Origin: Castellaniella sp. MT123
GTDB taxonomy: Bacteria; Pseudomonadota; Gammaproteobacteria; Burkholderiales; Burkholderiaceae_B
Length of the DNA: 64,000 nucleotides
Direction: 5' to 3'
Assembly: GCF_039614765.1 (NCBI RefSeq)
Contig: NZ_CP154879.1
Location: forward strand, 2,418,001 to 2,482,000
Under the pieces are notes generated by a model. It worked only from the letters and a program-made list of their open reading frames with translations. It was not told the origin of the DNA and did no database searches. The position numbers and the translations under genes were made by a program. Of this stretch, positions 12,652 through 21,358 are shown in pieces; within the stretch, counting starts at the first letter, position 1; each line of letters starts with the position of its first letter.

Positions 12652-13026
12652 TTACTTCTTCGGACGCTTGGCACCGTATTTCGAACGGGATTGCTTGCGG
12701 TCCTTGACGCCTTGCAGGTCGAGGGAACCGCGAACGATGTGATAGCGCACACCCGGCAAGTCCTTCACACGGCCGCCACGCACCAGAACCACTGAGTGTT
12801 CCTGGAGGTTGTGGCCTTCGCCGCCGATATACGAGATGATCTCGAAACCGTTGGTCAGGCGCACCTTGGCGACCTTACGCAGTGCGGAGTTCGGCTTTTT
12901 CGGGGTGGTGGTGTACACACGGGTGCAAACGCCGCGGCGCTGGGGGCAGTTTTCCAGCGCCGGGCTCTTGCTGTTCTCGCGACTGACTTGGCGCGGTTTG
13001 CGCAGCAGTTGAGCAATGGTAGGCAT
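12652..13026 (-). CDS. rpsL: 30S ribosomal protein S12
   Basis: This protein of 124 residues controls decoding accuracy. It starts [13 protein letters not shown]; the two loops TTPKKPNS and RVKDLPGV carry the wild-type Lys residues at which streptomycin-resistance substitutions normally occur. It is the first gene of the str operon. In the Alcaligenaceae I remember, rpoC lies not far upstream; here 28 kb intervene. Confidence 0.98.
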   Translation of the reverse strand: MPTIAQLLRKPRQVSRENSKSPALENCPQRRGVCTRVYTTTPKKPNSALRKVAKVRLTNGFEIISYIGGEGHNLQEHSVVLVRGGRVKDLPGVRYHIVRGSLDLQGVKDRKQSRSKYGAKRPKK

Positions 13027-13235
13027 GACCTTTACGCATCCTTTGTACTTGCGTACGTTTACGTCGGTGTTCAGGTGACATGTACAAAATCCGCCTGAAA
13101 CGAGTGACGTAAAAGAGCGGGTCTTGCACGAAATATCGGGCAGCTTGGGGTTCGATGACTTGCCGCCCGATGACTTACCCGCGATGAATCAACAGCGCAT
13201 ACTGTGACCCACCGCTTTTATCCGGTAAGCTCTTG

Positions 13236-13265
13236 AGTGTAGCATAGGCAGCTTTTCATGGGCAA
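13236..13265 (-). promoter_or_regulatory. Probable sigma-70 promoter of the str operon
   Basis: On the minus strand a TTGCCC -35 element and a TACACT -10 element are separated by 18 nt. The promoter lies about 210 nt upstream of rpsL, leaving a long leader. It is recognised by eye only; other promoters may exist nearer the gene. Confidence 0.5.
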
Positions 13266-13346
13266 GAGGCCCCGCATTCAGGCCCAATCAGCGGGCAGCG
13301 GTGAAAGCAAGGGGCCAGCTAATTTCCCTTTCGGGACAGCGAAAAT

Positions 13347-13359
13347 AGAACCGCATTCG
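13347..13359. promoter_or_regulatory. Operator-like site 1, upstream of iclR
   Basis: AGAACCGCATTCG matches the 13-bp consensus AGAAC-N3-RTTCT with one mismatch. It overlaps a second palindrome, AACCG-CATT-CGGTT (13349-13362). It lies 60-72 nt before the iclR start and suggests autoregulation. Confidence 0.55.
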
Positions 13360-13418
13360 GTTATCATAGTTTCTTTCTCGATACCCTTCGAATCCGAACC
13401 TCAAGAGGGCGACTGGCC

Positions 13419-14132
13419 ATGACCCGTGAAGGCGTTGCTGCAGTGGATCGCGCACTGACCATACTGGATGTATTCATGGAAGGGGGGGAAAGCCTGACCC
13501 TGACCGATATCTCGAAACGCTCGGGATTCTACAAAAGCACGACACTGCGGCTGGCGGAATCCCTGGAAAAGTTCGGCTATCTGCGCCGCCTGGAAGACGG
13601 CACCTACCGGCTCGGCCCCAAACCCCTGTATCTGGGGTCGCTCTATCAGCGGCATTTCCGCAGCGCGGACATCGTCGTGCCGGTGCTACGCAAGATCGTG
13701 GACGAACTCCAGGAAGGCGCGTCTTTCTTCATTCAGGACAACAACGCCCGGATCTGTCTGCACCGGGTCGATGCGCCGCGCTCCGTACGGGACTCCGTCC
13801 ACGAGGGGGACGCACTGCCGCTGGGGGTAGGCGCCTCGGGTCACGTCATGCGCGCATTCGCTGGCGAGACCGGCGAGAAATACGACCGGATCCGACAGTC
13901 TCTTTATTCGATTTCCCTGGGCGAACGCGATCCCGAGATCGGCGCCGTCGCCTGTCCGGTGTTCGGCATCGGCCAGAAACTCGCCGGCGTCGTGTCCACC
14001 TCCGGTCCGAAATACCGCTTCAGCGACGAAAAGGTCGCCCAGATCATCCCCATCCTGAAACACCACGCCGCCGACCTGACCCAGGCCTTGGGCGGCCGCT
14101 GGCCCGATGACGGCGCGGGACCCGCGGCATGA
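13419..14132 (+). CDS. IclR-family transcriptional regulator
   Basis: This protein of 237 residues has an N-terminal winged helix (about residues 9-70, containing LTLTDISKRSGFYKSTTLRL) and a C-terminal IclR effector domain (about 85-225). IclR members often control aromatic and hydroaromatic catabolism (PcaR, PobR and similar). It is the first gene of a three-gene operon, and its ATGA stop-start overlaps the next gene by 4 nt. The repeated 13-bp inverted repeat upstream of most promoters in this block, including its own, makes it the best candidate for the regulon's controller. Effector and sign of control are unknown. Confidence 0.92.
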   Translation: MTREGVAAVDRALTILDVFMEGGESLTLTDISKRSGFYKSTTLRLAESLEKFGYLRRLEDGTYRLGPKPLYLGSLYQRHFRSADIVVPVLRKIVDELQEGASFFIQDNNARICLHRVDAPRSVRDSVHEGDALPLGVGASGHVMRAFAGETGEKYDRIRQSLYSISLGERDPEIGAVACPVFGIGQKLAGVVSTSGPKYRFSDEKVAQIIPILKHHAADLTQALGGRWPDDGAGPAA

Positions 14133-15028
14133 CCTCCCAGGCCCCCGACACCGAGGCCAATCCGCTGGCAATCCGTGGGATCGAATTCGTGGAGTTCGCC
14201 TCCAGCCGCCCCGAGGAACTGGGGGCCGTGCTGACCCGGATCGGATTCCAGCTGCTAGCCCGGCATTGTTCTCGCCAGGTGTTCCTGTACCGGCAGGGCG
14301 ACATGAACATCATCGTCAACGCCGACCCGACCACCCTGAGCGGCATGTCTCGGGACGATGAAGACCATCAGATCAGCGCCCTGGCCCTGCGGGTCGATGA
14401 CGCCAGCCGGGCCTACGACCGCTGCCTTCAATGGGGCGCATGGCCCATTCCCACCCGGGCGGGCGCAATGGAATTGAACATCCCCGGCATCCACGGCGTC
14501 GGGGACACGATCGTTTATCTGGTCGATCACCGCCGGCTGTTTCCCATCTACGACGTCGATTTCGTTTACCTGGGCGCCCAGCGTCAGGTGGCCCCCATCA
14601 TCCCCGGCCTGCATTTCTTCGGTCTGGTGCAATACGTCGGCCTCGGGCGCAGCGCCGAATGGATCGACTTCTATGGCCAGCTATTCGGTTTCAAGGCACT
14701 GCCCACAGCAACCCATTTCGGCATTCTTCCGCACGGCACCATTCTGGCCAGCCCCTGCGGCGGTTTCTACCTGCAATTGGTCGAACCGATGGGCGACGCT
14801 CTGTACGACACTGAATGGTATGAGCAGTTCGCCAGGCTGGCCTTCGGCGCGCCGGACGTCCTTGAAGCCGTGCGCGCCCTCGCCGCGCGGGGTGTCCCCT
14901 TCCAGGACAATGCCTTCATCCACACGGATGCCCACGGCGCCATCACGGCCGCCATGTCTTATGACGTGACATTCGAACTGGTGCGCCACGTGGCCCCCCG
15001 CCAGGATGGCGCTGAGGCGGCGCCTTGA
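14129..15028 (+). CDS. HPPD-like VOC protein, QuiC C-terminal-half homologue
   Basis: This protein of 299 residues has two vicinal-oxygen-chelate repeats (from about residues 17 and 160) like the C-terminal half of the fused 3-dehydroshikimate dehydratase QuiC and like 4-hydroxyphenylpyruvate dioxygenase. When I align the second repeat at FYGQLFGF with the HPPD FYE-LF-F motif, the first metal His is Gly and the second (in HPPD QHIAF) is Arg (ARLAF); only the late Glu in FELVRHV looks conserved. Dioxygenase activity is therefore doubtful. It overlaps the TIM-barrel gene by 4 nt, so the two proteins are probably made in equal amounts and may form a complex. Confidence 0.8.
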   Translation: MTSQAPDTEANPLAIRGIEFVEFASSRPEELGAVLTRIGFQLLARHCSRQVFLYRQGDMNIIVNADPTTLSGMSRDDEDHQISALALRVDDASRAYDRCLQWGAWPIPTRAGAMELNIPGIHGVGDTIVYLVDHRRLFPIYDVDFVYLGAQRQVAPIIPGLHFFGLVQYVGLGRSAEWIDFYGQLFGFKALPTATHFGILPHGTILASPCGGFYLQLVEPMGDALYDTEWYEQFARLAFGAPDVLEAVRALAARGVPFQDNAFIHTDAHGAITAAMSYDVTFELVRHVAPRQDGAEAAP

Positions 15029-15885
15029 ACCGGGAACGCTTCAGCATCGATCTGGCCTGCATGGCGGGCCCCCTGGAAGAACGCCTGGCGGCCGCTGAGG
15101 CCGCCGGGTTTTCCCAGGTAATGCTGTGGGCCCGGGATCTGGCCGATCACCCCCGGGGCTACGAAGCAGCGCTTCGCCTGGTGCGCGACAGCCGGCTGGA
15201 AGTCACAGGGCTGCAGCTGATGAGCAACTACGAGGGCATGAGCGGACCGGCGCACGAATACAAACTGGATATCGCCAAGGCCCTGCTGGACGTCTGTATC
15301 GACGTCGGGGCGCCGTTGCTGGTCGTTTCCGCCCGCGCCGATATTTCGCACGAACAGGATGCCCGCCAGCAGGCCGTACACGACCTGCGCAAGCTCGCAA
15401 ACCTGGCGGTACCGACCGGGGTGCGCATCGGCTTCAAGGCCATCCCGTGGGGCGGCGGCATCTCGGATGACCAGGGCGCATGGGATCTGGTCATCCGCGC
15501 CCGCCATGCCAATCTGGGGCTGGTGCTCGATGCCTTCAATTTCATCGCCAGCGGCCACTCGCTGGATTCTTTGGATGAAATCGCGCCGGACAAGATCATG
15601 CTGGTTCAACTGGCGGATTTCAGCTCGCCGGCCTTCCAAGAACTCCGGCGTCACGACACCGACCCAATGCCGGTGTTTCCCGGCAGCGGCGTATTCTCCG
15701 ACCAGGTCGCGGCGTTCGTGCGGCATCTGGACCGGATGGATTACGACGGGGACTACAGTCTGCAGGTTGCCAACGAGGACTACCGCCAGCTTCCGGCGCG
15801 GGCTGTGGCCGCGCTGGGGGCGCGATCGATGGCCTGGGTGCACCAGCAGATACTGCGCCGCCGCCTGCCGATCCGCCGGACTTAG
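15025..15885 (+). CDS. QuiC-like TIM-barrel protein with altered metal site
   Basis: This xylose-isomerase-like TIM barrel of 286 residues resembles the N-terminal dehydratase domain of QuiC. The TTG start at 15025 overlaps the preceding stop and places FSIDLACMAGPLEERLAAAE where the family begins; the next ATG (15061) would cut the first strand. The metal ligands that I recall for Pseudomonas QuiC1 (Glu134, Asp165, Gln191, Glu239) correspond here to Lys138, Asp169, Gln195 and Gln247, and the usual His after the Asp is Asn172. With two acidic ligands gone, ordinary dehydroshikimate dehydration looks unlikely. It may be a regulatory or scaffold subunit, or use another chemistry. It meets the convergent aldehyde dehydrogenase gene with a 4-nt overlap. 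Confidence 0.8.
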   Translation: MNRERFSIDLACMAGPLEERLAAAEAAGFSQVMLWARDLADHPRGYEAALRLVRDSRLEVTGLQLMSNYEGMSGPAHEYKLDIAKALLDVCIDVGAPLLVVSARADISHEQDARQQAVHDLRKLANLAVPTGVRIGFKAIPWGGGISDDQGAWDLVIRARHANLGLVLDAFNFIASGHSLDSLDEIAPDKIMLVQLADFSSPAFQELRRHDTDPMPVFPGSGVFSDQVAAFVRHLDRMDYDGDYSLQVANEDYRQLPARAVAALGARSMAWVHQQILRRRLPIRRT

Positions 15886-17357
15886 CGCCGGATGAACGGA
15901 TTGGGAACGTCCAAATCCGTGGAGATCCAGACGCTCTTGGTGTTCAGGTATTCGTGGATGGCGTCCGAACCCGACTCGCGCCCGATGCCCGAACGTTTAT
16001 AGCCACCAAATGGCGTCGTGAAACTGGTGGCGCGATAGTTGTTCACCCAGACCGTCCCGGCTTTCAGGCGTTCGGTCACATACATCGCTCTATGCAAGCT
16101 GCGCGTCCAGACAGCGCCGGCCAGGCCATACAGAATGTCGTTGCCGATGCGGATGGCGTCGTCCTCGTCCTTGAAAGGAATGATGCACACCACAGGACCG
16201 AAAACCTCTTCCTGGGCGATCCGCATGCGATTGTTCACGCCCGTGAAAATCGTGGGCTCGACAAACTGACCAGCCCCCAGATCGCCACGGGCCTTGCCGC
16301 CCATCACGCAGCGGGCGCCCTCGTCGCGCGCGATCTGGATGTAATCGAGGATCTTCTCGAACTGAGGCCGGGTCGCGATCGGGCCGATCTGCGTATCCGG
16401 CAAGGTCGGATCGCCCAACTTGGCCTGGCTGACGAAATCGACCAGCCGTCGCACCAGTTCGTCGTGGATATTTTCCTGTACCAGCACGCGCGAGCCCGCC
16501 TGGCAACTCTGGCCGGAAGCGGCGAAGACACCGGACACCACGCCCTTGACTGCCTGATCCAGATCCGCGTCGTCGAAAATGATGTTGGGCGATTTGCCTC
16601 CCAGTTCCAGCGTGACGGTTTTCAGATGGCGCGCCGCCGCTTCATAGATGCGCTTGCCGGCCAGTTCACCGCCGGTGAATCCGACGTGGGCCACGTCGGG
16701 ATGCGCAACCAGCGGTTCCCCGACCTCGGGACCGAAGCCGGTCACGACATTGACCACCCCCGGCGGAAAACCGGCCTTTTCAAACAACGCGGCGAATTCC
16801 AGCATCGAAGCCGACGTGAATTCGGAAGGCTTGATCACGGCGGTGCAACCGGCGGCCAGGGCCGGAGCAAGCTTCCAGCTGGTCAGCGTCAGAGGTGAAT
16901 TCCAGGGGGTGATGATTGCCACCACGCCCTTGGCCTCGTAGCGGGTGTAGGTGAACACACCCTGTTTGTCCGTAGGGATGACCTTGCTTTCAACCTTGTC
17001 TGCCAAGCCCGCGTAATAGTGGAAATAATCCCCCATGTAGCGCACCTGCGCCACGACCTCGGACGACAGCTTGCCGTTGTCGCGCTGCTCGACTTCCGCC
17101 AGGCGCGGCGCCTGCTCGATGATGAGATCGGCCAGGCGGCGCAGCAACTGGCCGCGCCGCGTCGCGGTCAGCCCGCCCCAGGGGCCTTCGAAGGCCGTCT
17201 TCGCCGCCAGCACGGCGGCATTCACGTCCTGGGCATCGCCCCGGGCGATACGGGCCCAGGCCTGGCCGGTGTAGGGATTGTCGGTATCGAAATAGTCGCC
17301 GCGGGCCGGGGGCGCATAGGCGCCGTTGATGAAGTGATCGTAATGGGGAAGAGACAT
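15882..17357 (-). CDS. NAD(P)-dependent aldehyde dehydrogenase
   Basis: This aldehyde dehydrogenase of 491 residues would oxidise an aldehyde to an acid. The general-base Glu is in TLELGGKSPN and the nucleophilic Cys is in GQSCQAGSR; the cofactor motif GFTGGELAGK is present. I use the ATG at 17357 (MSLPHYDHFING); an in-frame TTG lies 24 nt upstream. It is probably co-transcribed with the Gfo/Idh gene (37-nt gap). The family covers betaine, hydroxymuconic and other semialdehydes, so the substrate cannot be named. Confidence 0.92.
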   Translation of the reverse strand: MSLPHYDHFINGAYAPPARGDYFDTDNPYTGQAWARIARGDAQDVNAAVLAAKTAFEGPWGGLTATRRGQLLRRLADLIIEQAPRLAEVEQRDNGKLSSEVVAQVRYMGDYFHYYAGLADKVESKVIPTDKQGVFTYTRYEAKGVVAIITPWNSPLTLTSWKLAPALAAGCTAVIKPSEFTSASMLEFAALFEKAGFPPGVVNVVTGFGPEVGEPLVAHPDVAHVGFTGGELAGKRIYEAAARHLKTVTLELGGKSPNIIFDDADLDQAVKGVVSGVFAASGQSCQAGSRVLVQENIHDELVRRLVDFVSQAKLGDPTLPDTQIGPIATRPQFEKILDYIQIARDEGARCVMGGKARGDLGAGQFVEPTIFTGVNNRMRIAQEEVFGPVVCIIPFKDEDDAIRIGNDILYGLAGAVWTRSLHRAMYVTERLKAGTVWVNNYRATSFTTPFGGYKRSGIGRESGSDAIHEYLNTKSVWISTDLDVPNPFIRR

Positions 17358-17394
17358 GATGGTATCTACTCTTTGGATCAAAAGGTCGGGAATC

Positions 17395-18453
17395 TCAGAC
17401 GGGCAGCGGAATGCTGACGGACCGGCCGCTGGCGGAGGCCTGGCGAATAGCTTCGACGACGCGCAGGTTCTGCACCCCGTCGCGCACGCCGACCAGCGGC
17501 CGGACCCGGCCCCGGATCACGGCGGCGAAATGCTCGATCTGGCGGGCCAGAGGATCGGCCCGCCGCAGTTCCAGGACCTGCGTGCGGAACGGCTTCCACC
17601 AGGAACGGTCCGCATCGTTTTCATAGAACCGCAGACGCATGGTCGGGATGGACAGGGACCCGACCGTACCCGCCAGCACGTAGCAATCCTCGTCGGGATA
17701 CGTGCTGTAGGCCTCGTTTTCCTGGGAGGTCTGTTCCCAGCTGCGCGGTGACGCAGCGGTATCGGACAACAGGAAGGTTCCCAGCGCGCCGCCCTGGAAT
17801 CGCAGGCCGAGCGCGACGGTGTCCTCGACCGGGAAGCCGCGAGCGGCATTCGAGGCTATGGCCTGGACCTCGACGATCTCGCCGCACAGGGCGCGCAGAT
17901 TGTCGATTTCATGGATCATATTCAGCAGAACCGGGCCACCGCCCGGCTGGGTTCGCCAGGGCGCCTCGGTGAAGTATTTATCTGGCTTGCAGAACATGGC
18001 GCTGCCCATGACGGCCACCACCTTGCCCAGGCGGCCTTCGCGCACGACACCGCGCGCCAGCGCCATGATGGGGCTATGCGCCCGGTGATGACCGACCAGG
18101 AACGGGACAGCGGACCGCTCGACGGCGTGGAGGAGCCGTTCGCCGTCTTCCAGGATGTGGGCCACGGGCTTTTCGATGAGCGCGGGGATCCCGGCGGCCA
18201 GGCATTCCAGCGCCTGATCAACGTGCATGGCATTGGGCGTGCCGATGATGACGCCGTCCGGTCGGGCCGTCTCGAACAACTGCGTCAGACTCTTAAAACA
18301 AGGGACGCCCGCATCGGCGGCCACTGCCTGAGCGGCTGGGGCGGGATCAACCACTGCGGAAAGGGCGCACGAGGCACTGGACTGAAGGCGCCGGATATGC
18401 TGACGCCCGATAAGACCAGCGCCCAGCACGGCGATCTTGAGTTTTTGAGTCAT
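17395..18453 (-). CDS. Gfo/Idh/MocA-family oxidoreductase
   Basis: This protein of 352 residues has an N-terminal Rossmann fold (VLGAGLIGRQHIRRL), the family EKPVA motif near residue 95 and a C-terminal substrate domain with GGGPVLLNMIHEID. Members oxidise or reduce polyols, inositols and sugar derivatives with NAD(P). With the aldehyde dehydrogenase it forms a two-gene operon divergent from the quinate-dehydrogenase/TRAP operon. A perfect operator-like site (18488-18500) lies 35 nt upstream of its start. A polyol-like or cyclohexane-polyol substrate would fit the context but is inference. Confidence 0.9.
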   Translation of the reverse strand: MTQKLKIAVLGAGLIGRQHIRRLQSSASCALSAVVDPAPAAQAVAADAGVPCFKSLTQLFETARPDGVIIGTPNAMHVDQALECLAAGIPALIEKPVAHILEDGERLLHAVERSAVPFLVGHHRAHSPIMALARGVVREGRLGKVVAVMGSAMFCKPDKYFTEAPWRTQPGGGPVLLNMIHEIDNLRALCGEIVEVQAIASNAARGFPVEDTVALGLRFQGGALGTFLLSDTAASPRSWEQTSQENEAYSTYPDEDCYVLAGTVGSLSIPTMRLRFYENDADRSWWKPFRTQVLELRRADPLARQIEHFAAVIRGRVRPLVGVRDGVQNLRVVEAIRQASASGRSVSIPLPV

Positions 18454-18487
18454 GGTCGGTCAGCCATCAACTATGGTTCTTTCTGAC

Positions 18488-18500
18488 AGAATCGTATTCT
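18488..18500. promoter_or_regulatory. Operator-like site 2, Gfo/Idh promoter
   Basis: AGAATCGTATTCT is a perfect palindrome around its central base and fits the consensus AGAAY-N3-RTTCT. It lies 35 nt upstream of the Gfo/Idh start, in the divergent promoter region of about 175 nt. Confidence 0.65.
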
Positions 18501-18559
18501 ATTACGCAGAATATCACAAGCTCGGGTAAGTCCCTAGGGAATTTTGTTTGACGTCACAT

Positions 18560-18572
18560 GAAACAGGATTCT
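18560..18572. promoter_or_regulatory. Operator-like site 3, quinate-dehydrogenase operon
   Basis: GAAACAGGATTCT has a full right half-site and a weaker left half (two mismatches to the consensus). It is followed by TATT as in the other sites. It lies 56 nt before the start of the dehydrogenase gene at 18629. Confidence 0.4.
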
Positions 18573-18628
18573 ATTCTATTCATACCTAATATGTACTAAA
18601 CGGTACATAACACACGGAATGACCCCGC

Positions 18629-19522
18629 ATGCGCCCCAAATCCGAAACTCCCGCTTTGCTGCTTGGCCTGATCGGCGAGGGCATTGGCGAATCCCTCAGC
18701 CCGACGCTCTATGAGAACGAGGCCGCCCAGCACGGCATCCTCTGCATCTACCAGCGGATCGATCTGGACGAGCTCGGCCTGACCGCCGAACACCTGCCTG
18801 AACTGCTTACCGCCGCCGAACGTTTCGGCTTCGCTGGCCTGAACATCACCCACCCCTGCAAACAGGCCGTAATCCCTCATCTGGACGAACTGTCCGACGA
18901 GGCGCGCGTCCTCGGCGCAGTCAACACCGTCGTCCTGCGCAACGGCCTGCGCATCGGCCACAACACCGACCACTACGGGTTCTCGCAAAGCCTGCGCGAA
19001 AAGCTGGGTACCCGTGAACCGGGTCACGTGGTTCAGCTGGGCGCGGGCGGGGCCGGCGCCGCGGTGGCCGACGCCATTCTTCGCCTCGGCGCCCGCAGCC
19101 TGATACTGTTCGATCAGGCGGCCGAACGCGCCGAACACCTGGTCCGGTCGCTGCGGACGCGCTTCCCCGGCATCCCGATCCAGGTCGGCACCGACGCCGC
19201 TCAGGCCATGCGCCAGGCCGACGGTCTGATCAACGCGACGCCGGTGGGCATGCGCAAGCATCCCGGCACACCGATCCCGCCGGCACTGCTGGAAACGCGC
19301 CACTGGTTCTCCGAAATCATTTATTTCCCGCTGGAGACGGAATTGCTGCACATCGCGCGCGAAAAGGGCTGCCACACGATCGACGGATTGGGCATGGTCG
19401 TGCACCAGGCGGCCCGGGCCTTCGAACTGTATACGGGCGGCCTGACGGCGGATGCGCGGCGCATGACGGCGCACGTGGCCGACGTGCTGCGGCAACGGGC
19501 CCAGGCCTCACTGGGCGGATGA
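18629..19522 (+). CDS. NAD-type quinate/shikimate dehydrogenase
   Basis: This AroE-superfamily protein of 297 residues is closer to the catabolic, NAD-dependent quinate/shikimate dehydrogenases (Corynebacterium type) than to biosynthetic AroE. The start LLGLIGEGIGESLSPTLYE has the family's substrate Ser pair. The catalytic Lys is in LNITHPCKQA and the Asp is in GHNTDHYGF. The Rossmann motif is GAGGAGAAVA, and NATPVGM and DGLGMVVHQA are conserved. It would oxidise quinate or shikimate to the 3-dehydro compound. It heads an operon with a TRAP importer and a dehydroquinate dehydratase, exactly the partners needed to import and convert quinate. Confidence 0.88.
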   Translation: MRPKSETPALLLGLIGEGIGESLSPTLYENEAAQHGILCIYQRIDLDELGLTAEHLPELLTAAERFGFAGLNITHPCKQAVIPHLDELSDEARVLGAVNTVVLRNGLRIGHNTDHYGFSQSLREKLGTREPGHVVQLGAGGAGAAVADAILRLGARSLILFDQAAERAEHLVRSLRTRFPGIPIQVGTDAAQAMRQADGLINATPVGMRKHPGTPIPPALLETRHWFSEIIYFPLETELLHIAREKGCHTIDGLGMVVHQAARAFELYTGGLTADARRMTAHVADVLRQRAQASLGG

Positions 19523-19552
19523 ATCCCCTACTCATGACAAAACGAACACATC

Positions 19553-20062
19553 ATGAATAATCTCCTCGATCCATTCACGAAGTTCCTGGGCTTGCTACTG
19601 GTCGCCATGATGGTGGTCATGGTCGCCCTGGTCTTCGGCAACGTCGTCCTGCGCTACGGCTTCAACTCGGGAATCATCCTGTCGGAGGAAGTCTCCCGCT
19701 CGCTGTTCATCTGGGTCACGTTCCTGGGCAGCATCATCGCCATGCACGAGAACGGCCACCTGGGCTCGAATTTCATCGTCCGCCGCTTCCCGCCCTCGAT
19801 CCGCCGCCTCAGCCTGTTCGCCGGGCGCCTGGCGATGCTGTACATCTGCTGGCTGGTGTTCTCGGGCGCCCTGACCCAGACGCAGATCAATCTGTCCGTG
19901 GCAGCCCCCATCACGGGCATGTCAATGGCCTGGTTCTACGCCAGCGGGGTCGTCTTCAGCGCCGCGGGCGCGCTGATCCTGCTGGGCGACCTGTACAGAA
20001 TCGCCACCGGATCCATGGAAACCGTGGACCGCTTCGTGGACGGCACCGGAGAAGACGCATGA
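19553..20062 (+). CDS. TRAP transporter small permease (DctQ type)
   Basis: This protein of 169 residues has four predicted membrane segments (about residues 12-34, 48-66, 88-108 and 125-147), the DctQ layout. The SLFIWVTFLG stretch is typical. It works with the large permease to drive solute uptake with sodium or proton gradients. It overlaps the large-permease gene by 4 nt. Confidence 0.92.
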   Translation: MNNLLDPFTKFLGLLLVAMMVVMVALVFGNVVLRYGFNSGIILSEEVSRSLFIWVTFLGSIIAMHENGHLGSNFIVRRFPPSIRRLSLFAGRLAMLYICWLVFSGALTQTQINLSVAAPITGMSMAWFYASGVVFSAAGALILLGDLYRIATGSMETVDRFVDGTGEDA

Positions 20063-21336
20063 TCCTGACGACCTTCCTGGGAGCCCTCCTGGGCGCCATG
20101 GCGATCGGCATTCCCATCGCCTTCGCGCTGCTCATCTCCGGCACCGCCCTGATGTGGCAGCTGGACATGTTCGATCCGCAGATCCTGGCGCAGAACCTGA
20201 TCAACGGCGCTAACAGTTTTCCCCTGCTGGCAGTACCCTTCTTCATGCTGGCCGGCGAGATCATGACCGTGGGCGGCCTATCCCGGCGCATCGTCGACTT
20301 CGCGCTGGCCCTGGTGGGCCACGTCAAGGGTGGCCTGGGCTACGTCACCATCATCACCGCCTGCGTGATGGCGGCACTGTCCGGGTCGGCCGTCGCCGAT
20401 GCCGCGGCGATGACGGCCCTGCTGCTGCCCATGATGACGGCGGCGGGCCACGACCGCCGGCGCTCGGCCGGACTGATCGCCTCGGCCGGCATCATCGCCC
20501 CGGTGATTCCACCCAGCATCGGACTGATCATTTTCGGCGTCGCGGCCAACGTCTCGATTTCCAAGCTGTTCCTGGCCGGCATCTTCCCCGGCCTGATGAT
20601 GGGCACGGCGCTCTGGATGACCTGGGCTTACGTCGTCCGCAAGGAAGACGTCAAGCCACTGCCCCGCAAGAACCGTCAAGACATCCTGCGGGCCGCGCGC
20701 GAAAGCATCTGGGCGCTGGGCATGCCGGTGATCATCGTCGTGGGGCTGCGCTTCGGGGTCTTCACTCCCACCGAGGCCGCTGTGGTGGCCGCGGTGTACG
20801 CGCTGTTCGTCTCGACGGTCATCTACCGTGAAATGACGTTGAGCAGTCTCTATCAGGTCTTCTTCAACTCGGCGAAGGTGTCCGCGATCATCATGCTGCT
20901 CGTGGCGGCCGCCATGGTCAGCGCCTGGCTGATCACCGTCGCCGGTCTTCCGGACATGGTCATTGACCTGCTCGAGCCGCTGATCGACCAGCCATTCCTG
21001 CTGATGCTCGTCACCATGGCCCTGATCGTCCTGGTCGGCACGTCCATGGACATGACGCCGACCATCCTCATCCTGACCCCCATCCTGATGCCGGCCATCA
21101 AGGCAGCCGGCATCGACCCGGTGTATTTCGGCGTCATGTTCATCATCAATACCGCCATCGGCCTCATTACGCCACCGGTCGGAACCGTGCTAAACACCGT
21201 GGCCGGCGTCGGCCGCCTGAGCATGGACGACACGGTGCGCGGCGCCTTCCCCTTTCTGCTCGCCCAGCTTGCCATCCTGGCTCTGCTGATCCTGTTTCCC
21301 GACCTGGTCCTGGTACCCGCCAAATGGCTCTACTAG
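20059..21336 (+). CDS. TRAP transporter large permease (DctM type)
   Basis: This membrane protein of 425 residues has about 11-12 hydrophobic segments and typical DctM sequences such as LSGSAVADAAAM, IPPSIGLIIFG and TPPVGTVLN. It is the transporting subunit. It lies between the small permease and the binding protein, so the TRAP system is complete. Confidence 0.95.
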   Translation: MILTTFLGALLGAMAIGIPIAFALLISGTALMWQLDMFDPQILAQNLINGANSFPLLAVPFFMLAGEIMTVGGLSRRIVDFALALVGHVKGGLGYVTIITACVMAALSGSAVADAAAMTALLLPMMTAAGHDRRRSAGLIASAGIIAPVIPPSIGLIIFGVAANVSISKLFLAGIFPGLMMGTALWMTWAYVVRKEDVKPLPRKNRQDILRAARESIWALGMPVIIVVGLRFGVFTPTEAAVVAAVYALFVSTVIYREMTLSSLYQVFFNSAKVSAIIMLLVAAAMVSAWLITVAGLPDMVIDLLEPLIDQPFLLMLVTMALIVLVGTSMDMTPTILILTPILMPAIKAAGIDPVYFGVMFIINTAIGLITPPVGTVLNTVAGVGRLSMDDTVRGAFPFLLAQLAILALLILFPDLVLVPAKWLY

Positions 21337-21358
21337 CTCACCTCCAAAGGAGAAAACC

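Larger units (their letters stand above)
13027..13418. other. Intergenic region between divergent rpsL and iclR
   Basis: This stretch of about 390 nt holds no credible gene. It contains the probable str promoter (13236-13265, minus strand), a long rpsL leader and, on the iclR side, an operator-like inverted repeat (13347-13359). It is the left junction of the catabolic block; I see no direct repeat, integrase or tRNA remnant here. Confidence 0.8.
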
